64,000 nt of DNA from Verrucomicrobiia bacterium (lineage in GTDB: Bacteria > Verrucomicrobiota > Verrucomicrobiia > Limisphaerales > DSYF01), in contig DASTWL010000042.1 in the NCBI GenBank assembly GCA_035765895.1, positions 24,103 to 88,102 on the forward strand, read 5' to 3'. The position numbers and the translations under genes were made by a program. The notes beneath the pieces are model-generated. The model saw nothing but the letters and a program-made list of their open reading frames with translations, made no database searches and was not told where the DNA came from. This document shows positions 8,892-18,790 of the stretch, one piece after another; position 1 is the stretch's first letter; each line of letters starts with the position of its first letter.

Positions 8892-9494
8892 TCACTTTGG
8901 GCGAATCAGCTCGAAACGGTCGCGCGTGCGGCAATACCAGTGGGGGCTGGCCATGCGCCCGATGGGGAAAAACCGGTCCAGATTCACGCGCAACGTCTGC
9001 GGGTCAATCAACCCCTCCCGCGCGTGGAGGCGCTTGATCAGGCCAATGACGAGCCGGTTGCCGCCAATTTCCACCGTGCTGTGCTCAACGCACTCCAAAC
9101 TGACGGGCGCTTCGATGAGGCGGGGCGGTTTGACCACCGATGAAGGCGCCGCGGTCAGGCCGGCGGCCGGCAGTTCACTTTCGCCGTAGGGCAGCGATGC
9201 CGCGCAGCGGTTCATGGCTTCGGCGATGGTTTCATCGACCAGGTTCACCACGAACTCATGCGTCGCGCGAATGTTGCGGGCGGTGTCCTTGGGCGTGCCG
9301 TCATCGCGGTCACCGGGCGCGAACGCGCACAACGCCGGGTCGGCGCCGAACACGTTGAAAAAGCTGAACGGCGCGGCATTCACCACGCCAGCCGGGCTGA
9401 CGGTGGTCACGAGCGCGATGGGCCGCGGCGTCACCAGCCCGGCCAGCAACGCGTAGGCGCGATGCGCGTGTTGTCCAATCAGGTCGAGTTCCAT
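8892..9494 (-). CDS. Flavin reductase family protein (FMN-binding split barrel)
   Basis: A 200-residue protein of the DIM6/NTAB flavin reductase family. Typical features are the early TPRPIALVTTVSPAGVVNAAP strand pair (written here in two parts: TPRPIALVTT, SPAGVVNAAP), the SFFNVFGADPALCAFAP segment that lines the FMN site, and NIRATHEFVVNLVDE. It would reduce flavin with NAD(P)H or act as a flavin-binding reductase subunit. It runs convergently against the antiporter gene with a gap of 24 bases. A partner monooxygenase is not visible nearby. Confidence 0.9.
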   Translation of the reverse strand: MELDLIGQHAHRAYALLAGLVTPRPIALVTTVSPAGVVNAAPFSFFNVFGADPALCAFAPGDRDDGTPKDTARNIRATHEFVVNLVDETIAEAMNRCAASLPYGESELPAAGLTAAPSSVVKPPRLIEAPVSLECVEHSTVEIGGNRLVIGLIKRLHAREGLIDPQTLRVNLDRFFPIGRMASPHWYCRTRDRFELIRPK

Positions 9495-9527
9495 AATCGC
9501 CGCCGGGCTGCCCCGCGAAAGCCGCCG

Positions 9528-10259
9528 TTACTTCAACGCCGCCCAGACGCGGTGCACATCGTCGTGATCCTCGAATTGCTGGAGGAATTCCCCCACCTCG
9601 GCGCGCTGATCGTCGGTCAGTTCGGCGAACTGCTTCGGCACGAAGCCGATTTCGCTGGTCACCACGGTCCAGCCGTTGGCCTTGAGCCATTCCGCCACGG
9701 CATGCACGGCGGTGCGTTCGCAGATGAACCGGGCGCCACAGGCGCTCTCCGGCAAATCGTCATTCTGCTCGTGGGTCAGTGGCTCCACCTCGTTGGCGCC
9801 GGCCTCGATGGCCGCGGCCTCGCGGTCCGCACCGGCGTCGGAGTGATGGGCCTCCACCAGCCCGACGTGGTCGAACAGGAACTTGTTCGCGCCTGCGTTG
9901 CCGAGCGTGCCGCTCTTGAACATCTTCCGCATCTCGGGCGCCGTGCGGTTCACGTTGTCGGTGTAGCACTCGATGATGACCGGCACGCCGTGCGGGGTTT
10001 TACCCTCGAACACCACGTGTTCCATGGTGAGCTTGTCATCGCCGGTGCCCGCGCCCTTTTTGATGGCGCGCTCGATGACATCCTTGGCCACGCTTTCCTT
10101 TTTCGCCTTTTCGACGGCAGTAAAGAGGCGGGCGTTCATGCCCGGGTCGGCGCCGCCCATCTTGGCGGCCACCATGATTTCCCGAACGAGTTTGCTGGTC
10201 GTGCGGCCCTTTTTGAGGCCGGCAACCAGGCGTTTGGCATGCAACCATTGACGTCCCAT
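9528..10259 (-). CDS. YebC/PmpR-family protein
   Basis: A 243-residue member of the YebC/TACO1 family, known as a DNA-binding regulator in some bacteria and as a translation factor for proline-rich stalling in others. The diagnostic segments are KGRTTSKLVREIMVAAKMGG, DVIERAIKKGAG, IIECYTDNVNRTAPEMRKMF and FKSGTLGN. The N-terminus MGRQWLHAKR departs from the usual MAGHSKW start. A TAGCTT hexamer 6 bases before the ATG, with TTGTTT 18 bases further up, suggests another leaderless transcript. Confidence 0.93.
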   Translation of the reverse strand: MGRQWLHAKRLVAGLKKGRTTSKLVREIMVAAKMGGADPGMNARLFTAVEKAKKESVAKDVIERAIKKGAGTGDDKLTMEHVVFEGKTPHGVPVIIECYTDNVNRTAPEMRKMFKSGTLGNAGANKFLFDHVGLVEAHHSDAGADREAAAIEAGANEVEPLTHEQNDDLPESACGARFICERTAVHAVAEWLKANGWTVVTSEIGFVPKQFAELTDDQRAEVGEFLQQFEDHDDVHRVWAALK

Positions 10260-10313
10260 GCGGCGAAGCTACCAAAGGAGAACGCCGCCAAACAAGCCGC
10301 GAGACGGGCGGGC

Positions 10314-11732
10314 TCAGGGTTTCACGGCCAGCGGCGGTTCGCCGGTTCCCAGGTCCCGCAGGAGTTCCTGATACGTGGGATCCTGCCGCAACAACAGGTG
10401 TCCGGCCTCCCGCAGCTTGTCCACGTCCGTCCCCGGCAGAAAGAAGCTCGTGGGCAGGTTGAGGAAAAACCGCTGCTGCTTCTGGTCGCGGAAGTTGGTG
10501 AAGCTGAGAAAGACCGGATAAATCTTCACGTCCGGCGGCAGTTCGAGCCGCTCCTTCAAGTTGCGCAGGCTGTCGCGCAGATAGTCGAGCGTGTCCAGTG
10601 AGCGTTCATCGAGGGTATGGCTCGCCGCCGCCGCGGCCGTGGCCAGCGAACCCGGCGGGGTTTCGCGCCGGTCCCAGTCCCGGTCCGGCGAGGCGTAGGC
10701 ATTGACGATGATGAGCACGATCTTCCGCGCCCGCAACTGGGCCAGTTCCCGGTGCCGGCCCGGACTGAGCGGAATGGATTGCACGTAATCGAGAAACGGC
10801 TGCAGGCCGAGATTATCGCTCACACCGCCGTCCACCAGGTGGATGAACGGTCGGTTCGTGGCGTCGAGGTAACTCGTGAGCACCTGCGCCCGGCGCGTCA
10901 TCCGGCCGGCCTCCTGTTGCCGGGCCGCCGTGATCCAGTCGGGCAACGCACAGTCGCACGCGCCGGCAAAGTTCTTCAACGTCACCGGCGTCAGCGCCCC
11001 CGGCACCGCCGATGACGCCGCCACCGCGCTGGCCAGCGGATACTGCGCCACGTCGGAGCAGATCAAATCGAAGCAATGCTGCGTGAAGTCAAACCGCGTG
11101 CCGGTGGTGATGTCCGTGCCGTTGATGACGAGAAACGGGCTGCCGTTCGTCTGCAACGTGGCAAACGTGGCGCCGTGAAACAGCAGCCGGTCGTAATAAT
11201 CCGCCGCGAGTTCCGACCGGCCGTAGGTGGGCGACCACAGCGCGGGCCAGTGCAGCGGGTTGAGCGTTTGCAGGACCAGCGACCGCTGCACGTTGTGCTT
11301 GAGAAACGCCGGCTCGAGCACCGAGAACACCCGGTCGCCGTAAAGCCCGTAGGCCGCCGCCGTGACGCTGCCGCCGGAGACGGACGAAATCACGTCCACC
11401 TCATCGAGCAGCGAGCGCGGTTGCGGTCCGGGCAGGCGCGTATCGTGCAACTCCTCCAACACGCCATAGGCGAACGCCGCCGCGCGCGTGCCGCCGCCCG
11501 AAAAGGCCAGCGCCACCAGCATTTCGTCCGATTGATTGGTGCGGCCGGCCGGATGAAAGTAATAGCCCGCGGAGCGATCGACGGCGGTGAGCGGGAAATT
11601 GAGACGCCGATGCGCGCACCCGCACGCCAGCCCGGCCAGCAGCAAACTGCCAAGCACGGCACCAAGCCCGCGGCCAACGTGGTTGCCCCCATGCATGCCG
11701 GCGAGTAAGCCCCGCCCGCCCGGCAAACGCAA
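10314..11732 (-). CDS. Patatin-like phospholipase, probable lipoprotein
   Basis: A 472-residue lipid acyl hydrolase of the patatin fold. The oxyanion loop is FSGGGTRAAAFAYG (about residue 78), the nucleophile elbow is SSVSGGSVTAA (about 117-125) and the catalytic Asp lies in VDGGVSDNLGLQPF. The N-terminus has a hydrophobic stretch ending in LLAGLACGCAH, a lipobox-like signal, so the enzyme is probably a periplasmic-facing lipoprotein. A second in-frame ATG at residue 13 could be the true start. The C-terminal 150 residues are family-specific. Substrate unknown. Confidence 0.9.
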   Translation of the reverse strand: MRLPGGRGLLAGMHGGNHVGRGLGAVLGSLLLAGLACGCAHRRLNFPLTAVDRSAGYYFHPAGRTNQSDEMLVALAFSGGGTRAAAFAYGVLEELHDTRLPGPQPRSLLDEVDVISSVSGGSVTAAAYGLYGDRVFSVLEPAFLKHNVQRSLVLQTLNPLHWPALWSPTYGRSELAADYYDRLLFHGATFATLQTNGSPFLVINGTDITTGTRFDFTQHCFDLICSDVAQYPLASAVAASSAVPGALTPVTLKNFAGACDCALPDWITAARQQEAGRMTRRAQVLTSYLDATNRPFIHLVDGGVSDNLGLQPFLDYVQSIPLSPGRHRELAQLRARKIVLIIVNAYASPDRDWDRRETPPGSLATAAAAASHTLDERSLDTLDYLRDSLRNLKERLELPPDVKIYPVFLSFTNFRDQKQQRFFLNLPTSFFLPGTDVDKLREAGHLLLRQDPTYQELLRDLGTGEPPLAVKP

Positions 11733-11754
11733 TCCCTGAAACGGCCCGCCTCCG

Positions 11755-12273
11755 TCAGCGCCGGAAGGGCATCAAGCCAAAGTGAAGCACCAGCCAGACC
11801 GGCACGGCAAACAGCGCAATCGCTATCAGCCGGTCCCAGGTCCAGGGCAGATGTCCCGCCAGCACCGATTGAATCGGAAAAATCATGATGGCGAAATAGT
11901 TCGCAAAGCGCGAATGCCCGAGGAACGTCCCGTAACGCGGGAAACGCCGCCGCAGGCCGCACACCAGCGCCATCAACCCCAGCCCGAGCACCAGCACGGT
12001 CACCAGCAGATTCACCGGCAGCATGGCCCCCAGTTCCACCCGCGGCACGGCCGCGCCCCGCAGCTTGAGGTGCGGATACAGCCATTGAAAGCCCGCCCAA
12101 AGGAAACTGAAGCCGGTTTGCAGCGCGGTTTGGAAATTCGCCCGGTCGGACGTCAGCTCGTTCAACAACAGCCCGAAGTAAAGCGGCACGATGCCCCAGA
12201 TCAGCGCGCTGTGTTCAAAGGGCGTCCGCACCAGCTCCAGGAAAATGTTACCGTAATGGACCAGAATTTGCAC
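11755..12273 (-). CDS. Integral membrane protein, unknown
   Basis: A 172-residue protein with about four to five membrane helices (SALIWGIVPLYFGLLLNEL, VNLLVTVLVLGLGLMALVCG, NYFAIMIFPIQSVLAG, LIAIALFAVPVWLVLHFGL). I do not recognise a named family. It lies 22 bases upstream of the patatin gene on the same strand, so the two may be co-transcribed. Confidence 0.8.
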   Translation of the reverse strand: MQILVHYGNIFLELVRTPFEHSALIWGIVPLYFGLLLNELTSDRANFQTALQTGFSFLWAGFQWLYPHLKLRGAAVPRVELGAMLPVNLLVTVLVLGLGLMALVCGLRRRFPRYGTFLGHSRFANYFAIMIFPIQSVLAGHLPWTWDRLIAIALFAVPVWLVLHFGLMPFRR

Positions 12274-12330
12274 CGGGGCCGGATGCTAGAAGGCTGCCCG
12301 GCCGCCGTCCAGCCGGCGGCGGGCGCCGGG

Positions 12331-15300
12331 TTACTCGTCGGCTTCCACCGAGGCCAGGGTTCGTTGAATGACGGACACCAGTTTTTCGTGTGTGAAGGGC
12401 TTGAGCAACGCGGCCGCCATGCCGAGCTTGCGAAACTCGCGTTCGAGGTTGTCATCCAGCCGGCCGCTCATCACCACCAGCTTGACCTCGGGGATCATGT
12501 GGCGCAGCGCGCGGGCAAACGTCAGCCCGTCCATGTGTGGCATGTGCGCGTCCGTGATGACCAGCGAGAGTGCCGCCTGGTTCTCGGCCGCGCGGACGAG
12601 CGCCTCGGCGCCGTCGGCGGCGGTGATGACCTTGAACCGCAGCCGTTCCAGGATGGCGCAGGTGACGCGCCGCACCGAGGCATCGTCCTCCACCACCAGC
12701 ACGGTCTCGCCGTGGCCATGGAATTCGACGTCGGCCCTGGTCATTTTCTCCGTGTCGCTCCCGGGACTTTGCGCGGGCAGGAACACGGAAAACGAGGAGC
12801 CCTGACCGACCTTGGTGTTCACCTGGATGAAGCCGCCGTGGCTGCGGACGATGCCAATCACCGTCGAAAGCCCGAGGCCCGTGCCCTTGTCCGGACTCTT
12901 GGTGGTGAAGAACGGCTCGAACATGTGCTCCAGAACTTCCGGCGGAATGCCTTCGCCCGTGTCGGTCACGCGCCAGACGACGTATCTGCCTGGTTTCGCG
13001 CCTTCGCCCGTGACCGAATAGGCTTCGTCCACGGCGACGTTCGCAACCTCCAGGATCAGCGTGCCGCCCTCGGGCATGGCGTCGCGGGCATTGACGCACA
13101 GGTTGAGCAACACCTGGTGGAGCTGGGTGGGGTCGCCCAGCACCGTATCGACCTGCCGGCCGACGTTGGTCTGGAGCAGGATGTTTTTCGGGAACGTGCT
13201 CTTGATGATTTTTTCCATCTCCTTGAGCAGGTGCCGCGGCTGGAGCAGCAGGCGCCGGCCCTCGACGCCTTTGCCGAAGGTCAGCAACTGACGCACCATG
13301 TCCGCCCCGCGCTTGGCGCTGGCTTCCATGGTGTCCAGCATCACCGTGGCATCCGGCCGGGCGTTTTCGCGCAGCAGGGAAAGGCCCATCATGACCGGCG
13401 CGAGCGCGTTGTTGAGGTCGTGGGCAATGCCGCTGGCGAGCGCGCCGATGCTCTCCATGCGCTGGGCGCGCAGCATCTGGCGTTCGGCATTCTTGCGTTC
13501 GGAAATATCGAGCCCCGTGCCCAACAGGGCCGGCTGCCCGTCCACCGTCACGACCCGCGAGGAAAGCTGGAACAGCAGGCGGCGGCCGCTGCGGGTCTGC
13601 AAGGTCAGTTCCGCCTGGGAATGACCCTGCGCGAAGGTTTCGCGAATCTTTTCCTCCGCCTTCCTGCGATCCTCGGGCGCCACGAATTCGAGCGGCGACA
13701 TGGTCGCGATCTGCTCCGCGGGATATTCCAGCAGGGTTTCGATGACGCGATTCCAGCGGAGGAAACGGCCCTCGGGCGTGAAGCAGAAGAACACGCCGGG
13801 CACGCTGTTGATGAGCTCGTCGGAAAACTGCTTGGCCGCCTGAAGCCGCTGCTCCGCCTGGAGCCGGTCGGAAATGTCCCGCACGAACGAGACGATGAAC
13901 TCCTGATGATCGAATTGGAGCCAGTCGCGTTCGATTTCGGTGGGAATGATCTGGCCGTCCTTGCGGCGCAGGCGGCAGTTGATGACGAGGCGCTGGTTTT
14001 CGCGGACGGCGGCGCAGTGGGCCGGCCACGCCTCGCGGGGGACATCCAGATTGAATTCCGAAATGCTCAGGCTCCGCAGCTCCATCTCGGTATAGCCGAG
14101 CATGTCTGCGTAAGCCTGGTTCGTCCGGATGACACGGCCATCGGGCGTGGTCCAGACAATGCCGACCAGCGCGTGGTTGACGGAAAAATCGCTCAACCGC
14201 AGCAGCCGGTTGGCTTCTTCGAGCTGCGCGGTGCGGAGGCGGACGCGTTCCTCCAGCGTTTCATTGATCTGGGTGCGGGCGATCTCGAGCTGTTTGGGGC
14301 CGCTGACGTCTTCGATGGCGAGCAGGATCAAACGCGAGGAATTGCCGGGCCGGAAGACCTTGCGCCCGCTGATTTGCAGGCTGCGGCGGCCAATGACCGG
14401 CGAGGAGATTTCCACCTCCAAATGATCGAACGGCGCGTTTTCGGGAATCACGCGTTCCAGCCTTGCCCGCAGTTCGGGCAGGTTCCACAGGCCACCGCCC
14501 CACTCGGGCAGCAGGTGTCCTTCCGTCTCAGCCGGCGTCGTGCGAAACATTTCGTAGAAGGCGCGGTTGGCCGAGCGGATGCGAAGGTCGGCCGCCAGAA
14601 TCACCAGCGGCTCCTGCACGGTTTGCACGATGTTTTCCGCGTAGTCACGTGCCTCCTGCAAGGCCTGTTCCGCCTGTTTGCGGGCCGTGATGTCGAGGTT
14701 GATCGTCGTCACGGACCAGTGCCCGGGCGTCAGCGGCTGGAGCAACGCCGTCTGGAAAAACCAGTGCAGCCGCCCGTGCCGGTCCCACGCTCGCAACTCC
14801 TGCTGCCAGGTGGTCGCGCCGGTCACAAAGGCCTTTGCCGCCACAAGATTCATGGGGTGCCAGTCGTCCCGGTGCTTGGCGCGGGCCCAGCCGTTGGCGT
14901 AATGCTCGCCGGGCTGCAGCTCCAATGGCAGCACCTCCTGCGCGGACGCTTCGTCCTCGTAATGCGCGTCCCAGTGATACCGTTCCGCCCCCCACTCGGG
15001 CGGATGCTCATTCCAGCCTTCCGGCGCGGTCACCGTGGCGCGCATGATGATGGCGCGGGCGGCGCGCAGCAGGCTGCGCCGGGATTGCTCGGCCCGCTTG
15101 CGTGCAGTGATGTCGAGCACCGTGGACCGGCTGGCTACAAACCGCCCCTGCGCGTCGCGAATGGCCGTGGCGTTGATCAACGCGGAAAACGCCGTGCCGT
15201 CCTTGCGGACCATTTCCACTTCGATGTCCTTCACCCAGCCGCGCTCGCGCAGCCGGGGGAACTCGTCGGTGAACACGTGCCGGTCCGGCGGCACAATCAG

Positions 15301-16842
15301 GTCCGTCAGCCGCAGCTTCCCGACGACCTCGTCCCGCGTGAAGCCGAGCCACTGCAGTTCGGTGTCGTTCATGGCCACGATTACGCCTTCGGCATTGAGC
15401 GAGTGATAACCGCAGGGCGCGTGATGATACAGGTCGGCAATCTCCGCCGCCGACCGTTGCAGGGCGAGTTCCGCCTGGCGTTCTTCGCGGACGTCGCGAA
15501 AGACCAGCACCACCCCGACCACTTCGCCCCGCGCATCGCGAATCGGCGCGGCGCTGTCGGCAATCGGGCATTCCGTGCCGTCGCGCGCCACGAGCGTGGT
15601 GTGATTGGCCAGGCCGATGATGAATCCCGAGGCCAGCACTTTCTCCACCGGGATGGCCGCCGGCTGGCGCGTGGTTTCGTTGATGATGTGAAACACCTCC
15701 GCCACGGGCCGGCCCAGTGCCTCGGCCTCGCGCCAGCCGGTCAGCTGCTCGGCCACCGGGTTGAGGCGGGTGACACGGCCCTGAACATCCGTCGCCAGCA
15801 CGGCATCGCCGATGGAACGCAGCGTCACGGTGAGATTCTCCTCGCTGCGGCGCAGCCGCTCCTCGGCGGCGCGCAGTTCCGTCACATCCCGCGCCACGGC
15901 ATAAATTTTGCCGTTCACAATCGGGGTCGCGCGCCACGAGAACAGGCGGTAGGAACCATCCTTGCAGCGGTAACGGTTGTCGAAGCGCACGACGGCCTCG
16001 CCCGCGGCCTGGCGTTCGTATTCGCGCTGCGTTGCGGCGCAATCGTCCGGATGCACGAATTCGATGAACGGCCGGGACAGCAGTTCCTCCGCGGACCAGC
16101 CCAGAATCCGCGAGAAGGCCGGATTGACCCGCTGAAACCGGCCGTCCACGCCGGCCACGCACAACGGGTCCAGCGATTGTTCGAAGAACTGGTTCCGTTC
16201 GTTTTCCGCGGCCTGCCGTTGCCGCAGATGATGCCGGGCCAGCCACCAGCCGCCGAGCAAGACGAGGACGACCAAGGTGGACAGCACCGCCATGGTCACC
16301 AGCAGACGTTGCGTGCCCGCCTGCGCCGCCGACTGCGAAACGGCCAGGTGCCCGACCTCCGCCTGATGCAGCGTGTCGATGAGGCCGCGCGCCGAGTCCA
16401 TCATCACCTTGCCCTGGCCGGTGAGAATCATCTGGCTGGCGGTGGGCGCACCCTGCGCCCGGCGGGCTTCGACGACGGCCGCCCGGTAGCGGATCAGATT
16501 GGTGACCGCGTCGTTCAACTGCGCCAGCCGCCGTGACTGTTCCGCATCCGCCGCCCAAAGACGCTGCAAGCCGGCAATCTGCGCGGGCAGGTTGGTCCGG
16601 GCGGTTTGAAAGGGCTGGAGGTAGGCCTCGTCGCCGCTGAGGACATAGCCGCGCTGGCCGGTTTCCAGATCGATCAGGGAATTCAGGGCTGCTTGCAGTC
16701 CGGCCTGCACGCGCAGCGCGTGGTTGGCGGCGGCGCGCGCCGCGTGGCTGGCGGTCAGGTTGAACCAGGCCGCCACCACCACCAGCGCCGCCAGACCGAA
16801 GGCCACAAAAAACAACACGGCGAGTCTGCGTTCAAGTTTCAT
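12331..16842 (-). CDS. CHASE3 / multi-PAS hybrid histidine kinase with C-terminal receiver
   Basis: A 1503-residue membrane-anchored hybrid kinase. The ATG at 16842 is chosen because MKLERRLAVLFFVAFGLAAL begins the first membrane helix. A CHASE3-type sensor follows (DLETGQRGYVLSGDEAYLQPF), then a second helix (LVTMAVLSTLVVLVLLGGWW). About seven PAS/PAC modules fill residues 220-1110. HisKA is AQRMESIGALASGIAHDLNN (His before Asp-Leu-Asn-Asn), the HATPase has NLCVNARDAMPEGG and GKGTGLGLS, spelled here DKGTGLGLSTV, and the C-terminal receiver has VVEDDASVRR with phospho-acceptor Asp in VITDAHMPHMDG. The order HATPase-REC suggests intramolecular phosphotransfer to an output partner not present here. 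Confidence 0.93.
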   Translation of the reverse strand: MKLERRLAVLFFVAFGLAALVVVAAWFNLTASHAARAAANHALRVQAGLQAALNSLIDLETGQRGYVLSGDEAYLQPFQTARTNLPAQIAGLQRLWAADAEQSRRLAQLNDAVTNLIRYRAAVVEARRAQGAPTASQMILTGQGKVMMDSARGLIDTLHQAEVGHLAVSQSAAQAGTQRLLVTMAVLSTLVVLVLLGGWWLARHHLRQRQAAENERNQFFEQSLDPLCVAGVDGRFQRVNPAFSRILGWSAEELLSRPFIEFVHPDDCAATQREYERQAAGEAVVRFDNRYRCKDGSYRLFSWRATPIVNGKIYAVARDVTELRAAEERLRRSEENLTVTLRSIGDAVLATDVQGRVTRLNPVAEQLTGWREAEALGRPVAEVFHIINETTRQPAAIPVEKVLASGFIIGLANHTTLVARDGTECPIADSAAPIRDARGEVVGVVLVFRDVREERQAELALQRSAAEIADLYHHAPCGYHSLNAEGVIVAMNDTELQWLGFTRDEVVGKLRLTDLIVPPDRHVFTDEFPRLRERGWVKDIEVEMVRKDGTAFSALINATAIRDAQGRFVASRSTVLDITARKRAEQSRRSLLRAARAIIMRATVTAPEGWNEHPPEWGAERYHWDAHYEDEASAQEVLPLELQPGEHYANGWARAKHRDDWHPMNLVAAKAFVTGATTWQQELRAWDRHGRLHWFFQTALLQPLTPGHWSVTTINLDITARKQAEQALQEARDYAENIVQTVQEPLVILAADLRIRSANRAFYEMFRTTPAETEGHLLPEWGGGLWNLPELRARLERVIPENAPFDHLEVEISSPVIGRRSLQISGRKVFRPGNSSRLILLAIEDVSGPKQLEIARTQINETLEERVRLRTAQLEEANRLLRLSDFSVNHALVGIVWTTPDGRVIRTNQAYADMLGYTEMELRSLSISEFNLDVPREAWPAHCAAVRENQRLVINCRLRRKDGQIIPTEIERDWLQFDHQEFIVSFVRDISDRLQAEQRLQAAKQFSDELINSVPGVFFCFTPEGRFLRWNRVIETLLEYPAEQIATMSPLEFVAPEDRRKAEEKIRETFAQGHSQAELTLQTRSGRRLLFQLSSRVVTVDGQPALLGTGLDISERKNAERQMLRAQRMESIGALASGIAHDLNNALAPVMMGLSLLRENARPDATVMLDTMEASAKRGADMVRQLLTFGKGVEGRRLLLQPRHLLKEMEKIIKSTFPKNILLQTNVGRQVDTVLGDPTQLHQVLLNLCVNARDAMPEGGTLILEVANVAVDEAYSVTGEGAKPGRYVVWRVTDTGEGIPPEVLEHMFEPFFTTKSPDKGTGLGLSTVIGIVRSHGGFIQVNTKVGQGSSFSVFLPAQSPGSDTEKMTRADVEFHGHGETVLVVEDDASVRRVTCAILERLRFKVITAADGAEALVRAAENQAALSLVITDAHMPHMDGLTFARALRHMIPEVKLVVMSGRLDDNLEREFRKLGMAAALLKPFTHEKLVSVIQRTLASVEADE

Positions 16843-16961
16843 GGCATGCCTTGACTGTCCCGAGCAACGGCGGGCTTGTGTTGCCGCCCATGAAACCCGG
16901 CCGCGCGCCCGATGGCCAGCCTTTTGCCGGGCTCCCCGCCGCTGCCCGGCGGGGACGTGGC

Positions 16962-18050
16962 TCATTCGACTGCGTGGAAGGAAACCAGTTGCAGGTCGCG
17001 CGGGCTGTTGCGCACGATCACGCCGACGAAGCGGCGGGTGTAGTTGCCGACCGAGGCGCTGACGTGCACCTCGAACGTCCGGCTGCGCACATCACAAAAG
17101 CGCGAGATTTGCTGCACCGCCTGGGGATTGGGCACGGCATTGATCAATTCCCCCACGTTGCGAAACGGCACGTCATCATCCGTCCCGTCGGCGCCGTCCA
17201 TGCCCGCGCGCTGACGGATGATGTCATTGGCAGCCTGTTCATCGACGCCGGGAATGAGCTGCAACACGGCGGCCGAGGCGGTGTTCACGTTGATGCGTCC
17301 GCTCGAAAGCGGAGCGAACAAATCCACGAAGCCCACCGGATAGACCGGCGTGTCCGCCTGAAACCCCAACCGTGAATTGGCGCCCTGGCGGGCATGCATC
17401 GGCACGTAGTTGGTCGAGCTGGGCCCCCAATACAAATCGGGGGTGATCCCCTTCACCAGCAGCAACTCGGACAAGTCGTCGATGGGACCGTTCTTCGCGA
17501 AATACGGCGGCTCCCCGCCCTGGTAATAATCCGACTCCGCGCCCTGAATGCGTTCGCTGTCGTCCGGGTCGGTCCAATCCAAAATGGAGTTCACGATGGC
17601 CGGATACTCGCCGGCATCAACGCCCATTTCGATCAGCGCCTGCTGGAGCATGACATCATTCGCCGCGTTGATGTTGGCCTTCCGTTCAAGGTCGATGATT
17701 TTGTCCACCGTCACCTGGCCGTTCCCGAGCGGGATGTTTTTCATCGAGAACGACGCGAGCGGCGAGTTGGAAATGGCCAGGCCGCCGGGACCGCCCGCCC
17801 ATGTCTGGTTCAAGGAATCGTAGGGCTCGGCATTGATGCCCAGTTGGAGGCCCAGCACATATTTGGCGACTTCCATGCCGGAACGGCCCATCCATTCCAT
17901 CTCCTCGTCGTTGTTGGTGTTCATCGCGAGCCGGCCCTCCACCTTCATCGAGTAGGCGAAGATGCCAGCCAGAATGGACAACGAAATCACCGCGATCATG
18001 ACGATGATCAACGCAATGCCGCGCGGGCGCTGGGAAACGGCGACCTTCAT
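16962..18050 (-). CDS. gspK: Type II secretion minor pseudopilin GspK
   Basis: A 362-residue GspK-like protein, the large tip pseudopilin of a type II secretion system. The prepilin-like N-terminus RPRGIALIIVMIAVISLSIL follows a short basic leader; as in other GspK proteins the canonical Glu+5 is replaced. The helix-hairpin-helix part VNTASAAVLQLIPGVDEQAA and the FCDVRSRTFEVHVSASVG segment are typical. It overlaps the gspJ stop by 4 bases and is the last gene of the F-H-I-J-K unit. Confidence 0.88.
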   Translation of the reverse strand: MKVAVSQRPRGIALIIVMIAVISLSILAGIFAYSMKVEGRLAMNTNNDEEMEWMGRSGMEVAKYVLGLQLGINAEPYDSLNQTWAGGPGGLAISNSPLASFSMKNIPLGNGQVTVDKIIDLERKANINAANDVMLQQALIEMGVDAGEYPAIVNSILDWTDPDDSERIQGAESDYYQGGEPPYFAKNGPIDDLSELLLVKGITPDLYWGPSSTNYVPMHARQGANSRLGFQADTPVYPVGFVDLFAPLSSGRINVNTASAAVLQLIPGVDEQAANDIIRQRAGMDGADGTDDDVPFRNVGELINAVPNPQAVQQISRFCDVRSRTFEVHVSASVGNYTRRFVGVIVRNSPRDLQLVSFHAVE

Positions 18051-18790
18051 CGGGGCACTTGCAGGTTGGGGGCCCCGCCCGGCGGCACATTGTTGCCCGG
18101 CGGCGGACCGCCCGGCACCTGGCCCGGCGCACGCGCCTGCCAGCCGGGTTGCACGGCCACCGCTGCCGGCGCGACGATGCGCGTGTATTCCTGGCCGCGG
18201 TCAAAGGGCTGGTTCGGATTCTCCGTGGTAAGGGTCACGCGGATGAGCTTGGGCATCTGATTGGTCTGCGTCCATTCATCGGTCCAGTCGTCCTTCTGCA
18301 CGTCCCAAAATTCCATTTCCATGCGCTTGATGTTACGCATCAGAATCAGCGGGTGCTCCTGCTCATCCTGGTCGAAATCCATCAGCAAGGGCGCCTGACG
18401 CAGGGCCAGCACGCGGTCGCCGCCCGGGTCAGACTCAATCGTATAAGCCAGCCGGCGCACGGGATAATCCCCAAACCGCCCGCTGCGGGGAAAATCGCTG
18501 GGCAGCCGCGAAACGAACGAGAGCGAGGCATCCGAGCCGTTTTCCGCCACAAACCCGTAATAGCGGGCATTGGCGACATACATTTCCGTGTAGGTGAGCG
18601 ATTCCTCCAGGCAGCGCAGCGCCACGCGCGTGCGCTGCACCTGCGCCGCCGCCTTGCGCCCCACTTCGGTCGCGCGCATGATGGCGGTCCACGTTGCGTA
18701 GATGGCCGCAATGACGCCGCTCAGGATGACAATCGCGAGCATGATCTCCACGAGCGTGAACGCCCGGCGCTGCGACCGGCGGAATCTCAT
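18047..18790 (-). CDS. gspJ: Type II secretion minor pseudopilin GspJ-like
   Basis: A 247-residue pseudopilin with the prepilin peptidase site before FTLVEIMLAIVILSGVIAA. The N-terminal methylation motif, the RTRVALRCLEESLTY helix and the long beta domain fit GspJ. The C-terminal 40 residues are Pro/Gly-rich (PGGPPPGNNVPPGGAPN), unusual for GspJ. The start at 18790 overlaps the upstream gspI stop; a longer open frame upstream is out of context. Assignment to J rather than I rests on gene order and length. Confidence 0.82.
   Translation of the reverse strand: MRFRRSQRRAFTLVEIMLAIVILSGVIAAIYATWTAIMRATEVGRKAAAQVQRTRVALRCLEESLTYTEMYVANARYYGFVAENGSDASLSFVSRLPSDFPRSGRFGDYPVRRLAYTIESDPGGDRVLALRQAPLLMDFDQDEQEHPLILMRNIKRMEMEFWDVQKDDWTDEWTQTNQMPKLIRVTLTTENPNQPFDRGQEYTRIVAPAAVAVQPGWQARAPGQVPGGPPPGNNVPPGGAPNLQVPR

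Noticed and set aside
9258..10601. A 447-codon plus-strand frame
   Set aside because: Antisense to the flavin reductase, yebC and patatin genes; no recognisable domain and low-complexity composition.
11782..16536. A plus-strand open frame of more than 1500 codons
   Set aside because: It is antisense to the hybrid histidine kinase, whose domains are unmistakable. High GC content makes long antisense frames common; its translation is His/Arg/Gln-rich without domains.
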